Source: Pseudomonadota bacterium
GTDB taxonomy: Bacteria > Pseudomonadota > Alphaproteobacteria > Sphingomonadales > Sphingomonadaceae
NCBI GenBank assembly: GCA_029779535.1
Contig: JAKPAG010000018.1
Span: forward strand, 1 to 32,179
Direction: 5' to 3'
Length of the DNA stretch: 32,179 nt
The notes beneath the pieces were generated by a model that saw only the letters and a list, made by a program, of their open reading frames with translations, ran no database searches and was not told the DNA's origin. Below are positions 1 to 8,900 of this stretch, piece after piece. Positions within the stretch are counted from its first letter, which is position 1. The number at the start of each line of letters is the position of its first letter. Both the position numbers and the translations under genes were made by a program.

Positions 1-3
1 GGT

Positions 4-80
4 CGGGGAATAGCTCAGCCTGGTAGAGCACTGTCTTCGGGAGGCAGGGGCCGGAGGTTCGAATCCTCTTTCCCCGACCA
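4..80 (+). tRNA. tRNA-Pro (anticodon CGG), CCA encoded
   Basis: A complete cloverleaf can be folded by eye. The acceptor stem CGGGGAA (4-10) pairs with TTCCCCG (70-76), followed by discriminator A and an encoded CCA ending at 80. The anticodon stem CTGTC/GGCAG encloses the loop TTCGGGA, giving anticodon CGG, which reads the proline codon CCG. The T-loop has the usual GGTTCGAATCC. The gene's promoter lies left of the window. No terminator with a T run is visible after it. Confidence 0.95.
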
Positions 81-192
81 ATTTCCTTCAAAACTCGGTA
101 TCGGTTATCCGCCTTTGGCGGATACCTGTTGCCATGCCATAGCGGCGTGGCACCACGGGAATGCGCCCGGATCGATGCAAGGATGCAGCAGT

Positions 193-1158
193 GTGAGCGG
201 ACAGCCAGCACCCACCCCTGACAGGCCCGGCATGCGCCGGATCACCGGCGGGACTTTCACCATGGGTTCGCTGAACTGGTATCCCGAGGAAGCGCCGCTG
301 CGCCAGGTCCGCGTGGACAGCTTCTGGATCGATGAAACCCCCGTCACCAATCGCCAGTTCGCCGGGTTCGTCGCGGCGACCGGGCACGTCACCCTGGCCG
401 AGATCGCGCCCGATCCGAAAGACTATCCCGGCATGCTGCCGGGCATGGACCGCGCCGGATCGCTGGTCTTCACCAAGACTGCCGGGCCGGTACCGCTAAG
501 CGAATACCACCACTGGTGGAAATTCGAATTCGGGGCTGATTGGCGCCACCCCTACGGCCCGGACAGCGACCTTGACGCGCTGGACCTGTGGGACCACCCG
601 GTGGTCCACGTCGCGTGGAGCGATGCCGCAGCCTATGCGAAGTGGGCGGGCAAGGACCTGCCGACCGAGGCCGAGCACGAATTCGCCGCGCGCGGCGGTC
701 TGGAAGGCAAGGACTTTGCCTGGGGCGATGAACTGGCGCCGGACGGGCAGATGATGGCCAACTACTGGCAGGGCCTGTTCCCCTTTGCCAACACCCGCGA
801 GGACGGGTGGGAGCGGACCTCGCCGGTGCGCAGCTTTCCGGCCAATGGCTATGGCCTTTTCGACATGATCGGCAATGTCTGGGAATGGACTCGCGACTGG
901 TGGGAGGAAACGCCCGCCACGCCGAAGAAGCGGCATCCGCAGGCCTGCTGCACCATTGCCAACCCGCGCGGCGGGACGCTTAAGTCCAGCCTCGACCCGG
1001 CCCAGCCGCAAGTGCGGATCGGGCGCAAGGTGCTGAAAGGCGGCTCGCACCTGTGCGCCGCGAACCATTGCAAGCGCTATCGACCGGCCGCGCGTCATCC
1101 CGAAACCATCGACACCAGCACCAGCCACATCGGCTTTCGCTGCGTGGTGCGGGATTAG
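193..1158 (+). CDS. Formylglycine-generating enzyme / SUMF1-type protein
   Basis: About 321 residues of the FGE-sulfatase (SUMF1) fold, which oxidises a cysteine in sulfatases to the catalytic formylglycine. The domain opens with the typical GGTFTMGS near the N-terminus, then DETPVTNRQF, LPTEAEHEFAARGG, NVWEWTRDWW and the closing GFRCV. The active-site pair is present: GGSHLCAANHC, two cysteines separated by four residues as in true formylglycine-generating enzymes (about residues 288 and 293). This sets it apart from the many SUMF1-like proteins that lack the cysteines. No sulfatase gene is in the window, so the client is elsewhere or unknown. The start is uncertain. I chose GTG at 193 because AAGGA lies at 179-183, nine bases before it. 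In-frame alternatives are TTG 115, ATG 175 and ATG 232. The stop overlaps the stop of the convergent gene. Confidence 0.85.
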   Translation: MSGQPAPTPDRPGMRRITGGTFTMGSLNWYPEEAPLRQVRVDSFWIDETPVTNRQFAGFVAATGHVTLAEIAPDPKDYPGMLPGMDRAGSLVFTKTAGPVPLSEYHHWWKFEFGADWRHPYGPDSDLDALDLWDHPVVHVAWSDAAAYAKWAGKDLPTEAEHEFAARGGLEGKDFAWGDELAPDGQMMANYWQGLFPFANTREDGWERTSPVRSFPANGYGLFDMIGNVWEWTRDWWEETPATPKKRHPQACCTIANPRGGTLKSSLDPAQPQVRIGRKVLKGGSHLCAANHCKRYRPAARHPETIDTSTSHIGFRCVVRD

Positions 1159-2294
1159 ACCGCGCAGGCTTCGTCCCGCACAGAAGCGCTGGCCAGCACT
1201 TTGGCGTCGCGGCGATAGATGTCCGGGAAATGCGCAAAGCTGCCATCGCCGCGCAGCCCGGCGGTGAAATAGGTGATGTAGACCGGCATCGGCCGCGCCG
1301 CGTCGATGCTGACCGTCTCGCCCGCCGCCACCAGCGCATCGATCTGCGCCCGGGTCCGCACCCCGTCCAGCACCGCCGTGGCCAGTCCCAGCGCGTCGCC
1401 GACCCGCACGCAGCCGTGGCTGAACGCGCGCACCTCGCGGCCGAACAGGTCGCGATTGGGTGTGTCGTGCAGGTAGACGCCGTAAGGATTCGGCATCACC
1501 AGCTTCATCTGCCCGAGCGAATTGCCCGGCCCGGGTCGCTGACGGATCCGCCCCCCGTTCCACACATAGCCGCGCGCCCGCGCCGTGGCAGGGCTGCGCC
1601 GCATCAACGCGCCAACGCTTTCGCGCACGATACTGCCCGGCACGTCCCACCACGGGTTCAGCGTGACACCGGTGATGGTGGCCGCAAACACGGGCGTGGG
1701 CGTGCGGGTCTTGCCGACGATGACCGGCCAGACCCCGGCCTGCCGCCCGTCGCGCCACAGCCGCGCTTCGAAACTAGCGGCATTGACCAGCACATAATCG
1801 TCCGCCAGACGGTGCGGCATCCAGCGCCAACGTTCCATGTTGCGGGCCAGGTCCGCCCGCCGCGCCGGATCGCGCTCTACCGCATAGGCGGCGCGCAGGG
1901 CGGCATAGTCGGGGTGCTGCGGGCGCAGCCCGGCCAGGAACGGATCGAGCGTGCCGGCGGCCAGCGCCTGGTGCAGCGCGGCAGGCAGGTCGATGGCCCT
2001 ATCGCTATCCGCGATCTTCCAGCCGGTCCGCGCCCCGGTGCCGAGGAGGTGCATTCGCGCCAGCCGCAAGGCCAGCGCATCGGCGGCCTGGTCGATCGCG
2101 GCGGCATCGCCGCTCGCCGCCGCCCGGTCGAGCGCGGCCGGATCGGGGCGCGGCAAGGCGTCCTCAGCAGCTGCATCCACCCAGTGCCGCAATTGCGCCA
2201 GCGCCGCGGCGTTCCAAACCGGGGCGGGCGCCGGGGGCGGCACCTGCGCACTGGCCAGCAGCCAGACACTCAGCGCAAGCAGGCCACGTTTCAT
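1155..2294 (-). CDS. L,D-transpeptidase (YkuD/YcbB-type), exported
   Basis: 379 residues beginning with a signal-peptide-like stretch (MKRGLLALSVWLLASAQ), so it should act in the periplasm on peptidoglycan, forming 3-3 cross-links or attaching proteins to meso-diaminopimelate. The catalytic YkuD signature SHGCVRV is intact, preceded by NPYGVYLHDTP and by the GVTLNPWWDVP stretch typical of the large YcbB (LdtD) class. The family is usually longer (500-600 residues) with a peptidoglycan-binding module. That module is not obvious here, so this is a short version. The start ATG (2292-2294, reverse) has a good GGGAGGA just upstream, which rules out the longer open frame. It is divergent from a second L,D-transpeptidase-type gene with 79 bases between them. 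Its TAA overlaps the TAG of the upstream convergent gene (TTAG at 1155-1158). Confidence 0.92.
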   Translation of the reverse strand: MKRGLLALSVWLLASAQVPPPAPAPVWNAAALAQLRHWVDAAAEDALPRPDPAALDRAAASGDAAAIDQAADALALRLARMHLLGTGARTGWKIADSDRAIDLPAALHQALAAGTLDPFLAGLRPQHPDYAALRAAYAVERDPARRADLARNMERWRWMPHRLADDYVLVNAASFEARLWRDGRQAGVWPVIVGKTRTPTPVFAATITGVTLNPWWDVPGSIVRESVGALMRRSPATARARGYVWNGGRIRQRPGPGNSLGQMKLVMPNPYGVYLHDTPNRDLFGREVRAFSHGCVRVGDALGLATAVLDGVRTRAQIDALVAAGETVSIDAARPMPVYITYFTAGLRGDGSFAHFPDIYRRDAKVLASASVRDEACAV

Positions 2295-2373
2295 CCGATC
2301 CTCCCGTTGATCCGTTGTAATCTGCCACCGCTTTCCCAAATCACCAGCAAAGAACTTCGGGATCTGCCCTTTT

Positions 2374-2988
2374 ATGACAATCAACCGGCGCCAGATGCTC
2401 GGCGCGATGGTTGCAAGCACTGCCGGCCTCGTCGCGGCACCGCGCGTTTTCGCGGCGCCAAACTGCGGCGAAGCCCCTGCCCTGCTCCCGCAGGCCATGG
2501 CCGCGCTTGACCATCACGCTGCCCGCATCGCCAACCGAGACGTGATCGGCATCGTCAACTTTGCCGCCCATTCCCGTCTGCCCCGTTTCCAGTTGGTCGA
2601 TTTGGCCGGCGGGCGGGTGATCGACACCATGCTGGTCGCGCACGGCCGGGGATCGGACCCGGCCAACGTGGGCTGGCCCGAACGGTTTTCCAACCGCCCC
2701 GGCAGCGAAGCATCAAGCCGGGGTGCGTTCCTTACCAGCGACGTCTATGTCGGCAAGCACGGCCGTTCGCGCCGGCTGATCGGGCTCGATCCCGAAAACA
2801 ACGCCGCGCTGGCGCGCAACATCGTGATTCACGCGGCGGCCTATGTCTCGCCGGGGATGGCGCAGACGCAGGGCCGGATCGGGCGCAGCCAGGGCTGCTT
2901 TGCCGTGTCGCAGGCCGATCTGCTGCCCCTGCTGACCCGGCTTGGCCCGGGGCGGATGCTCTACGCCTGGAAGGACGAGCCGGCCTGA
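2374..2988 (+). CDS. Murein L,D-transpeptidase catalytic domain protein (YkuD_2-type)
   Basis: 204 residues. The N-terminus (MTINRRQMLGAMVASTAGLVAAP) looks like a twin-arginine or Sec export signal ending around AAPRVFAA. The mature part fits the YkuD_2 family: FSNRPGSEASSRGAFLT in the middle, NIVIHAAAYVS, then the cysteine motif GRSQGCFAVS near the C-terminus. These are secreted, cysteine-dependent enzymes thought to act on peptide cross-bridges of the cell wall. It is divergent from the YcbB-type gene, so the two cell-wall genes share one control region of 79 bases. I could not place a convincing promoter or Shine-Dalgarno there. The gene ends four bases from the recG stop, convergently. 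Confidence 0.88.
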   Translation: MTINRRQMLGAMVASTAGLVAAPRVFAAPNCGEAPALLPQAMAALDHHAARIANRDVIGIVNFAAHSRLPRFQLVDLAGGRVIDTMLVAHGRGSDPANVGWPERFSNRPGSEASSRGAFLTSDVYVGKHGRSRRLIGLDPENNAALARNIVIHAAAYVSPGMAQTQGRIGRSQGCFAVSQADLLPLLTRLGPGRMLYAWKDEPA

Positions 2989-2992
2989 GCCA

Positions 2993-5050
2993 TCAACCGC
3001 CGCGCAGCAGCTGCACGCCCCAGTCGCGTTCGAACAGGTAAAGCAGCAGGCGCGCCGCCTCGCCGCGTTCGCCGGTCAGCCCGCCGTCGCGTTCGACCAG
3101 CACCCGCGCGTCATCATGCGCGACCGGCAGCAGGCGCTGCAGCTGTTCAAGCTGCGCCACGCGGAACGGCGTATCGCCGGATTGCCGCGTGCCCAGCAGT
3201 TCACCCCCGCCGCGCAGGCGCAGGTCCTCCTCGGCCAGGCGGAAGCCGTCCTGCGTCTCGCGCATCAGGGCCAGCCGCTCGCGCGCGGTTTCCGACAGCA
3301 TCGCGCCGCGCAGCAGCAGACAGGTGCTCTTGCCGCTACCCCGCCCCACCCGGCCGCGCAGCTGGTGTAATTGCGCCAGGCCGAACCGTTCGGCCTGCTC
3401 GATGACCATCAAGGTGGCGTTGGGCACGTCGACGCCCACTTCGATCACCGTCGTCGCCACCAGCAGTGCCGCTTCGCCGCGTGCAAAGCGTTCCATCGCC
3501 GCGTCCTTGACCTCGGGACGCAATTGCCCGTGGACCAGCACCACCCGGTCGCCAAACCGGTCGCGCAACTCGGCAAAGCGGGCCTCGGCCGCCGCCAGGT
3601 CCGCGCTTTCCTGTTCACGCACCATCGGGCAGACCCAATAGACCTGCTGCCCGGTTTCGATGTGCCGGGCAATCGCGCCGATCACATCCTCCACCCGCTC
3701 CACCGCGAGCACGCGTGTGTCGATCGGCTGGCGGCCCGGCGGCATCTCGTCCAGCTTGCTGACGTCCATTTCGCCATACTGCGCCAGGGTCAGCGTGCGC
3801 GGAATCGGGGTCGCGGTCATCGCCAGGCAATGCGGAGTGCGGCGGCCCTTCTGCGTAAGCAGCAGGCGCTGGCCCACGCCAAAGCGGTGCTGTTCGTCGA
3901 TCACCACCAGGGCCAGGTGCTTGTAGGTCACCGTATCCTGGAAGATCGCGTGGGTGCCGATCACCATGTCGATGCTGCCATCCAGCAGCCCCATCAGCAC
4001 CGCCTCGCGCGCGCGGCCCTTGTCCCGGCCGGTCAGCAGCGCGATTTCGGCCCCGGTGCCGGCGGCCATGCGCTTCAGCGTTTCATAGTGCTGGCGGGCC
4101 AGGATCTCGGTCGGGGCCAACAGCGCGGCCTGCGCGCCCGCTTCCACCGCGATCAGCATGGCTTCCAGCGCCACCACCGTCTTGCCGGAACCGACATCGC
4201 CCTGCAGCAGCCGCAGCATCGGCGACGCCTGGGCCAGGTCGCCCTCGATCTCGGCAATCGCGCGGCGCTGCGCACCGGTCAGCGGGAACGGCAGTTGCAG
4301 CCGCGCGCGGCGCGAGCCATCGCCCACCAGCGGCGTACCCACCCGGCTGCGGTTGCTCTGCTTGACCAGCAGCAAGGCCAGGCTGTTGGCGAGCAGTTCG
4401 TCATAGGCCAACCGGTCGCGCGCGTCGGGGTGTTCGCCCTGGTGTGCCAGCAGCAAGGCATCGCGCCAGGCGGGCCACTGCATCCGGTCCAGCAGGCTGG
4501 GCTCGATCCATTCGGGCAAGGGTTCGACATGCTCCAGCGCCTGGTGGACCAGGGCGCCCAGGCGCCCCTGGGTCAGCCCTTCGGACAGGGGATATATCGG
4601 CTCCACCAGCTGCCCCAGCGCCGCGCTGCTGCTGTCCGACACGTGATCGGGATGGACGATCTGCAGCATCTGCCCATACTGGTCGAGCCGCCCGGCCACC
4701 CAGCGCGGTTCGCCAAGCGGCAGCTGCTTCCTCGCGGTATAGGACGCGCGCCCGAAATAGGTCAGCGTGCAGACATTGCCCGCACTGTCGGTCGCCACCA
4801 CCCGGAACGGCCCGCGCCCGGACGAAGCGCGATGCTCAACCGGGGTCAGCGCGACGACCACGTTTTCGCCCACGCTCGCCTCGTCCAGGTTTTCCACCGC
4901 GCGGCGCTGCACGAACCGGTCGGGCAGGTGATAGGCGAAGTCCTTGATCCGTGTCAGCCCCAGCTTTTCCAGCGGGCGCGCCAGCCCGGCGCCGACGCCT
5001 TTCAGGCTATCGGCGGCGGCGAACAGGGGGTTGAGCCGGTCGGGACGCAT
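2993..5050 (-). CDS. recG: ATP-dependent DNA helicase RecG
   Basis: 685 residues, normal for RecG. This superfamily 2 branch-migration helicase acts on stalled replication forks and Holliday junctions. The wedge/OB domain is at the N-terminus (LKGVGAGLARPLEKLGLTRI, about residues 15-35). Helicase motifs follow in order: LLQGDVGSGKT (Walker A), APTEILARQH, VIDEQHRFGVGQR (DEQH box), TATPIPRTL, and the TRG region ATTVIEVGVDVPNA, then QLRGRVGRG. The chosen ATG at 5050 begins MRPDRLNPLF, the usual family start, with GAGG about ten bases upstream. An ATG four codons earlier (5062) is also possible. It is divergent from the host-attachment-type gene across 126 bases. Confidence 0.97.
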   Translation of the reverse strand: MRPDRLNPLFAAADSLKGVGAGLARPLEKLGLTRIKDFAYHLPDRFVQRRAVENLDEASVGENVVVALTPVEHRASSGRGPFRVVATDSAGNVCTLTYFGRASYTARKQLPLGEPRWVAGRLDQYGQMLQIVHPDHVSDSSSAALGQLVEPIYPLSEGLTQGRLGALVHQALEHVEPLPEWIEPSLLDRMQWPAWRDALLLAHQGEHPDARDRLAYDELLANSLALLLVKQSNRSRVGTPLVGDGSRRARLQLPFPLTGAQRRAIAEIEGDLAQASPMLRLLQGDVGSGKTVVALEAMLIAVEAGAQAALLAPTEILARQHYETLKRMAAGTGAEIALLTGRDKGRAREAVLMGLLDGSIDMVIGTHAIFQDTVTYKHLALVVIDEQHRFGVGQRLLLTQKGRRTPHCLAMTATPIPRTLTLAQYGEMDVSKLDEMPPGRQPIDTRVLAVERVEDVIGAIARHIETGQQVYWVCPMVREQESADLAAAEARFAELRDRFGDRVVLVHGQLRPEVKDAAMERFARGEAALLVATTVIEVGVDVPNATLMVIEQAERFGLAQLHQLRGRVGRGSGKSTCLLLRGAMLSETARERLALMRETQDGFRLAEEDLRLRGGGELLGTRQSGDTPFRVAQLEQLQRLLPVAHDDARVLVERDGGLTGERGEAARLLLYLFERDWGVQLLRGG

Positions 5051-5176
5051 CGCATGCCTCATGCCCGATGCATCCGGTCGGTAAAAGGGGGCAATCCGCC
5101 GCACGATTTGACCGAGCGCATGGAATTTCGCGCCAATCCCGTGCTCAATCCATTCAATTGGGAAAAGGAGTACACG

Positions 5177-5581
5177 ATGCTGCTGCCACACGGAGCCGTG
5201 ATTGCCCTGATCGACGGTCAGAAGTTCGAACTTTATCGCAACGCCGGGGATGAAGCTGCGCCGGAACTGGCCGCGCTGGCCGCCCCGACGCTCGACAGCC
5301 GGAACCATTCCGGGGTCAGCCACCATTCCTCGCACGGCAACCATGCCGATCATCTGGTGGCCGAGGATGCCCATGTCGGCGCAGCGGTCGAATGGCTCAA
5401 CGCGCAGGTGCTCGGCCACAAGATCGAGCAGCTGGTGGTCATCGCCAGCCCGCGCAGCCTGGGCGAAGCGCGCAAGCACTATCACAAGATGACCGAGCGC
5501 GCGGTGATCCACGAATGCGCCAAGGACCTGGTCGGACGCCAGCCGGCTGACATCCTGGCCGCGCTGCGCGAGAAGCATTGA
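5177..5581 (+). CDS. Host attachment family protein (PF10116-type)
   Basis: 134 residues. The N-terminal beta strand VIALIDGQKFELYRN and the C-terminal half (HKIEQLVVIASPRSLGEARKHYHKM followed by ILAALREKH) match the 'protein required for attachment to host cells' family. Despite that name, members are related to the Pelota/eRF1 superfamily (baeRF proteins) and probably act on ribosomes or RNA. That is family knowledge, not something the sequence shows. There is a histidine-rich linker (HSGVSHHSSHGNHADH, about residues 48-63). The start is well supported: AAAGGAG at 5164-5170, six bases before ATG. It lies 38 bases before the sdhE start and may be cotranscribed with it. Confidence 0.85.
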   Translation: MLLPHGAVIALIDGQKFELYRNAGDEAAPELAALAAPTLDSRNHSGVSHHSSHGNHADHLVAEDAHVGAAVEWLNAQVLGHKIEQLVVIASPRSLGEARKHYHKMTERAVIHECAKDLVGRQPADILAALREKH

Positions 5582-5619
5582 GCTTGCCAGAGGCATCGCC
5601 GCAGCTTAGCGGCGATGCC

Positions 5620-5901
5620 ATGGACCAGAGCGACAGCCCGCATGAAAACCGCCTTCGCCGCCTGAAGTTCCGCGCCTGGCATCGCGGGACCCGCGAGGCG
5701 GACTACATGATCGGCTGCTTCTTCGACAAGTTCCATACCCAGTGGGACGCGGACCAGATCGACTGGTTCGAGCGCCTGCTGGACGAGGAAGACGTCGACA
5801 TCATGGGCTGGGCACTCGGCACGCTGGACGTGCCCGAGGAGTATCGCGGCGCGCTGATGGATGCGTTCCGCAAGCTTGATTACGTCGACATCCCGCGCTG
5901 A
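5620..5901 (+). CDS. sdhE: Succinate dehydrogenase assembly factor SdhE (DUF339)
   Basis: 93 residues of the small helical SdhE/Sdh5 family, which helps attach FAD covalently to the flavoprotein subunit of succinate dehydrogenase. The key signature RGTRE (RGxxE) is present in HRGTREADYMIGCF, and the rest (FERLLDEEDVDIMGWALG) is typical. The open frame extends left to a TTG at 5578, which would add 14 residues of poor quality and overlap the upstream stop. ATG 5620 gives the usual family length, so I used it even though no clear ribosome binding site precedes it. The recG-sdhE-mfd grouping is common in alphaproteobacteria. Confidence 0.93.
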   Translation: MDQSDSPHENRLRRLKFRAWHRGTREADYMIGCFFDKFHTQWDADQIDWFERLLDEEDVDIMGWALGTLDVPEEYRGALMDAFRKLDYVDIPR

Positions 5902-5994
5902 CAGGACCTTCCCCACGCGCTAAGGCCGCAGCTTCCTTTCCCGCCCCCCGCTTGCCCTGATTCGGCACGCGGGGCGCTTGCCGTTGCGTGTGTG

Positions 5995-8900
5995 ATGCCT
6001 GACCTGTCGAAAATCCTGGCGGCGAAAGCCCCGCTGACCCTGTCTTCCGTCGCGCGCGGCGCGCAGCCGCTGGTGCTGGCCGATCTGGCCCGCGCCGCCC
6101 ATGCGGGACCGCGCGGCGGGCGCGCGGTGTTCATCGCGCCGGACGAAGCCGCGATGCAGGCGATTGTCGACAGCGCCGCCTTTTTCGCGCCGGAACTGGA
6201 CGTGCTGGCCTTCCCCGCGTGGGACTGCCTGCCCTATGACCGCGCCAGTCCGGCCCTGTCGGTCAGCGCGCGGCGGCTGGCGGCGCTCTACCGCCTGCAG
6301 GCAAAGCCGCGTGCGCCGCAACTGCTGATCACCACGATCAACGCCGTGCTGCAGCGCGTGCAGACCCCGTTCCGCATCCGCGAAAGCGTCCGCGCGCTGA
6401 AACCGGGCATGACGATCGGGCGGGAAAGCCTGATCGCGCTGCTGCAGCGCCAAGGCTATTCGCGCACCGATACCGTGGCCGATGCGGGCGAATACGCGGT
6501 GCGCGGCTCGCTGTTCGACATCTATCCGTCCGGGCTGGACCACGGCCTGCGGCTCGACTTCTTCGGGGACGAGCTGGAAACGCTGCGGCTGTTCGACCCC
6601 AATACCCAGCGTTCGATCGGGGCGATTCCCGAACAGCTGCTGCTGCCCGCCAGCGAAGCGCTGCTGGACGAGGAATCGATCAAGCGCTTTCGCGGCCGCT
6701 ACCGCGAGCAATTCGGCGCCAATGCCACCGGCGATCCGCTGTATCAGGCGGTCAGCGACGGACGGCGGCTGGCGGGCATGGAGCACTGGCTGCCCCTGTT
6801 CGAGGACCGCATGGCCACGCTGTTCGACCATCTCGGCGCGGCCGACCTGGTGCTGATCGACAGCGCGGCGCAGGGCGCGGCGGACGAACGGCTGGCCGAC
6901 ATTGCCGATTACTTCGCCGCGCGCTCGGACACTTCGGGTAAGGCGGCAGGATCGTACCGCCCGCTTGGCCCCGATGCGCTGTACCTGACCCGCGCGGAGC
7001 TCGACGCGGCCTTGCAGGGCCGCCCGATCCACCGCACCGACATCTTCGCCCAGCCGGACAGCGCCGGCGTGGTCGATTTCGGATTTGCCGGCAGCCGCGA
7101 TTTCGCGCCCGAACGCGCGCGCGGCGACAACGTTTACGAAGCCGCCGCGCAGTATCTGGCCGGGCAGGCCAAGCGCGGGCGCAGGACCTTGATCGCCGCC
7201 TACAGCCAGGGCAGCCGCGCGCGCATCGCCGCGATTCTGGGCGAGGCGGCGCGCCCTGCCCCGGTCCTGGCCGAAAGCTGGCAGGAAGCGCTGGGCCTCG
7301 CGGCCAAGGGCGCGCCGGTGGCGCTGGTCCTGCCGCTGGAGACCGGCTTCTCCAGCGCCGAGCTGGAACTGGTCACCGAGCAGGACATGCTGGGCGACCG
7401 GCTGGTCCGCCGCAAGAAGCGCCGCAAGGGCGCCGACGCGTTCCTGGCCGAACTCAGCGCGCTGACCCCGGGCGATCTGGTGGTCCACATGGAGCACGGC
7501 ATCGGCCGCTATGTCGGGCTGCAATCCATCCCGGTGGGCGACAGCCCGCACGACTGCGTGGCGCTGGAATATGCCGGCGGCGACAAGCTCTATGTGCCGG
7601 TCGAGAACATCGACGTCCTGTCGCGCTATGGCTCGGACGCGGAATTCGTCGCGCTCGACCGGCTCGGCGGCGAAGGCTGGCAAAAGCGCAAGGCTCGGCT
7701 CAAGGAACGCATCCGCGAGATCGCGCACGAATTGCTGCGCACCGCGGCCCAGCGCGCGCTGCGCACGGCCCCGGTGCTGCAAGCCGACCCGTCGAGCTAT
7801 GACCAGTTCGTCGAAAAGTTTCCGTGGCAGGAAACCGAGGACCAGGAAGCCGCGATCGAGGACGTGCTGGGCGATCTGGGCGAAGGCAAGCCGATGGACC
7901 GGCTGGTCTGCGGCGACGTTGGCTTCGGCAAGACCGAGGTCGCGCTGCGCGCCGCTTTCGTCGCCGCGATGGCCGGACAGCAGGTGGCCGTGATCGCCCC
8001 CACCACCCTGCTCGCGCGCCAGCACTTCACCGGATTTACCGAGCGTTTTTCCGGCTTCCCGCTCAACGTCGGGCGGCTGTCGCGCCTGGTCGGCGACAAG
8101 GAAGCCAAGGCGACCAAGGCGGGCCTTGCCGACGGCACGGTGGATGTCGTGGTCGGCACCCATGCGCTGCTGGCCAAGAACCTGCAATTCAAGCGGCTGG
8201 GGCTGGTGATCGTTGACGAGGAACAGCGCTTTGGCGTGAACCACAAGGAAGCGCTCAAGCAACTGCGCCACAACGTCCACGTCCTGACGCTGACCGCCAC
8301 GCCGATCCCGCGCACCTTGCAGATGGCCATGTCGGGCCTGCGCGAGCTGTCCACCATCCAGACCGCCCCGGTCGATCGCCTGGCGGTGCGCACCTATGTG
8401 ATGGAATGGGACGACATGGTGATGCGCGAGGCCTTGCTGCGCGAACATCACCGCGGCGGGCAGAGCTTCATCGTCGTGCCGCGCATTGCCGACATGGAAG
8501 ACGTCGAAAAGTGGCTGCGCGAAACCGTGCCCGAAGTCCGCTTCGTCACCGCCCACGGCCAGATGGCGGCGGGCGAAGTGGAAGAACGGATGAGCGCCTT
8601 CTACGAGAAGAAGTACGAAGTGCTGCTTTCGACCACCATCGTCGAAAGCGGGCTGGACATCCCCAGCGCCAACACGATCATCATCCACCGCGCCGACCGG
8701 TTCGGCCTGGCCCAGCTCTACCAGCTGCGCGGCCGGGTTGGCCGGTCAAAGCTGCGCGCCTATGCCTATCTCACCACCCCGGCCGATACGCAGCTGTCGG
8801 AAGTGGCGGAAAAACGGCTCAAGGTGCTGGGCGATCTCGATTCGCTGGGCGCGGGCTTCCAGCTGGCGAGCCACGATCTCGACATTCGCGGCGCGGGCAA

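Noticed and set aside
3371..5170. Long plus-strand frame running into the host-attachment gene
   Set aside because: Antisense to recG. Only the part from ATG 5177 has a ribosome binding site and family similarity.
5920..8688. Open frame of about 920 codons on the minus strand
   Set aside because: Lies entirely antisense to mfd, which has all its motifs. The translation is rich in Gln, Arg, Ala and Gly with no recognisable domain. Typical codon-bias shadow in GC-rich DNA.
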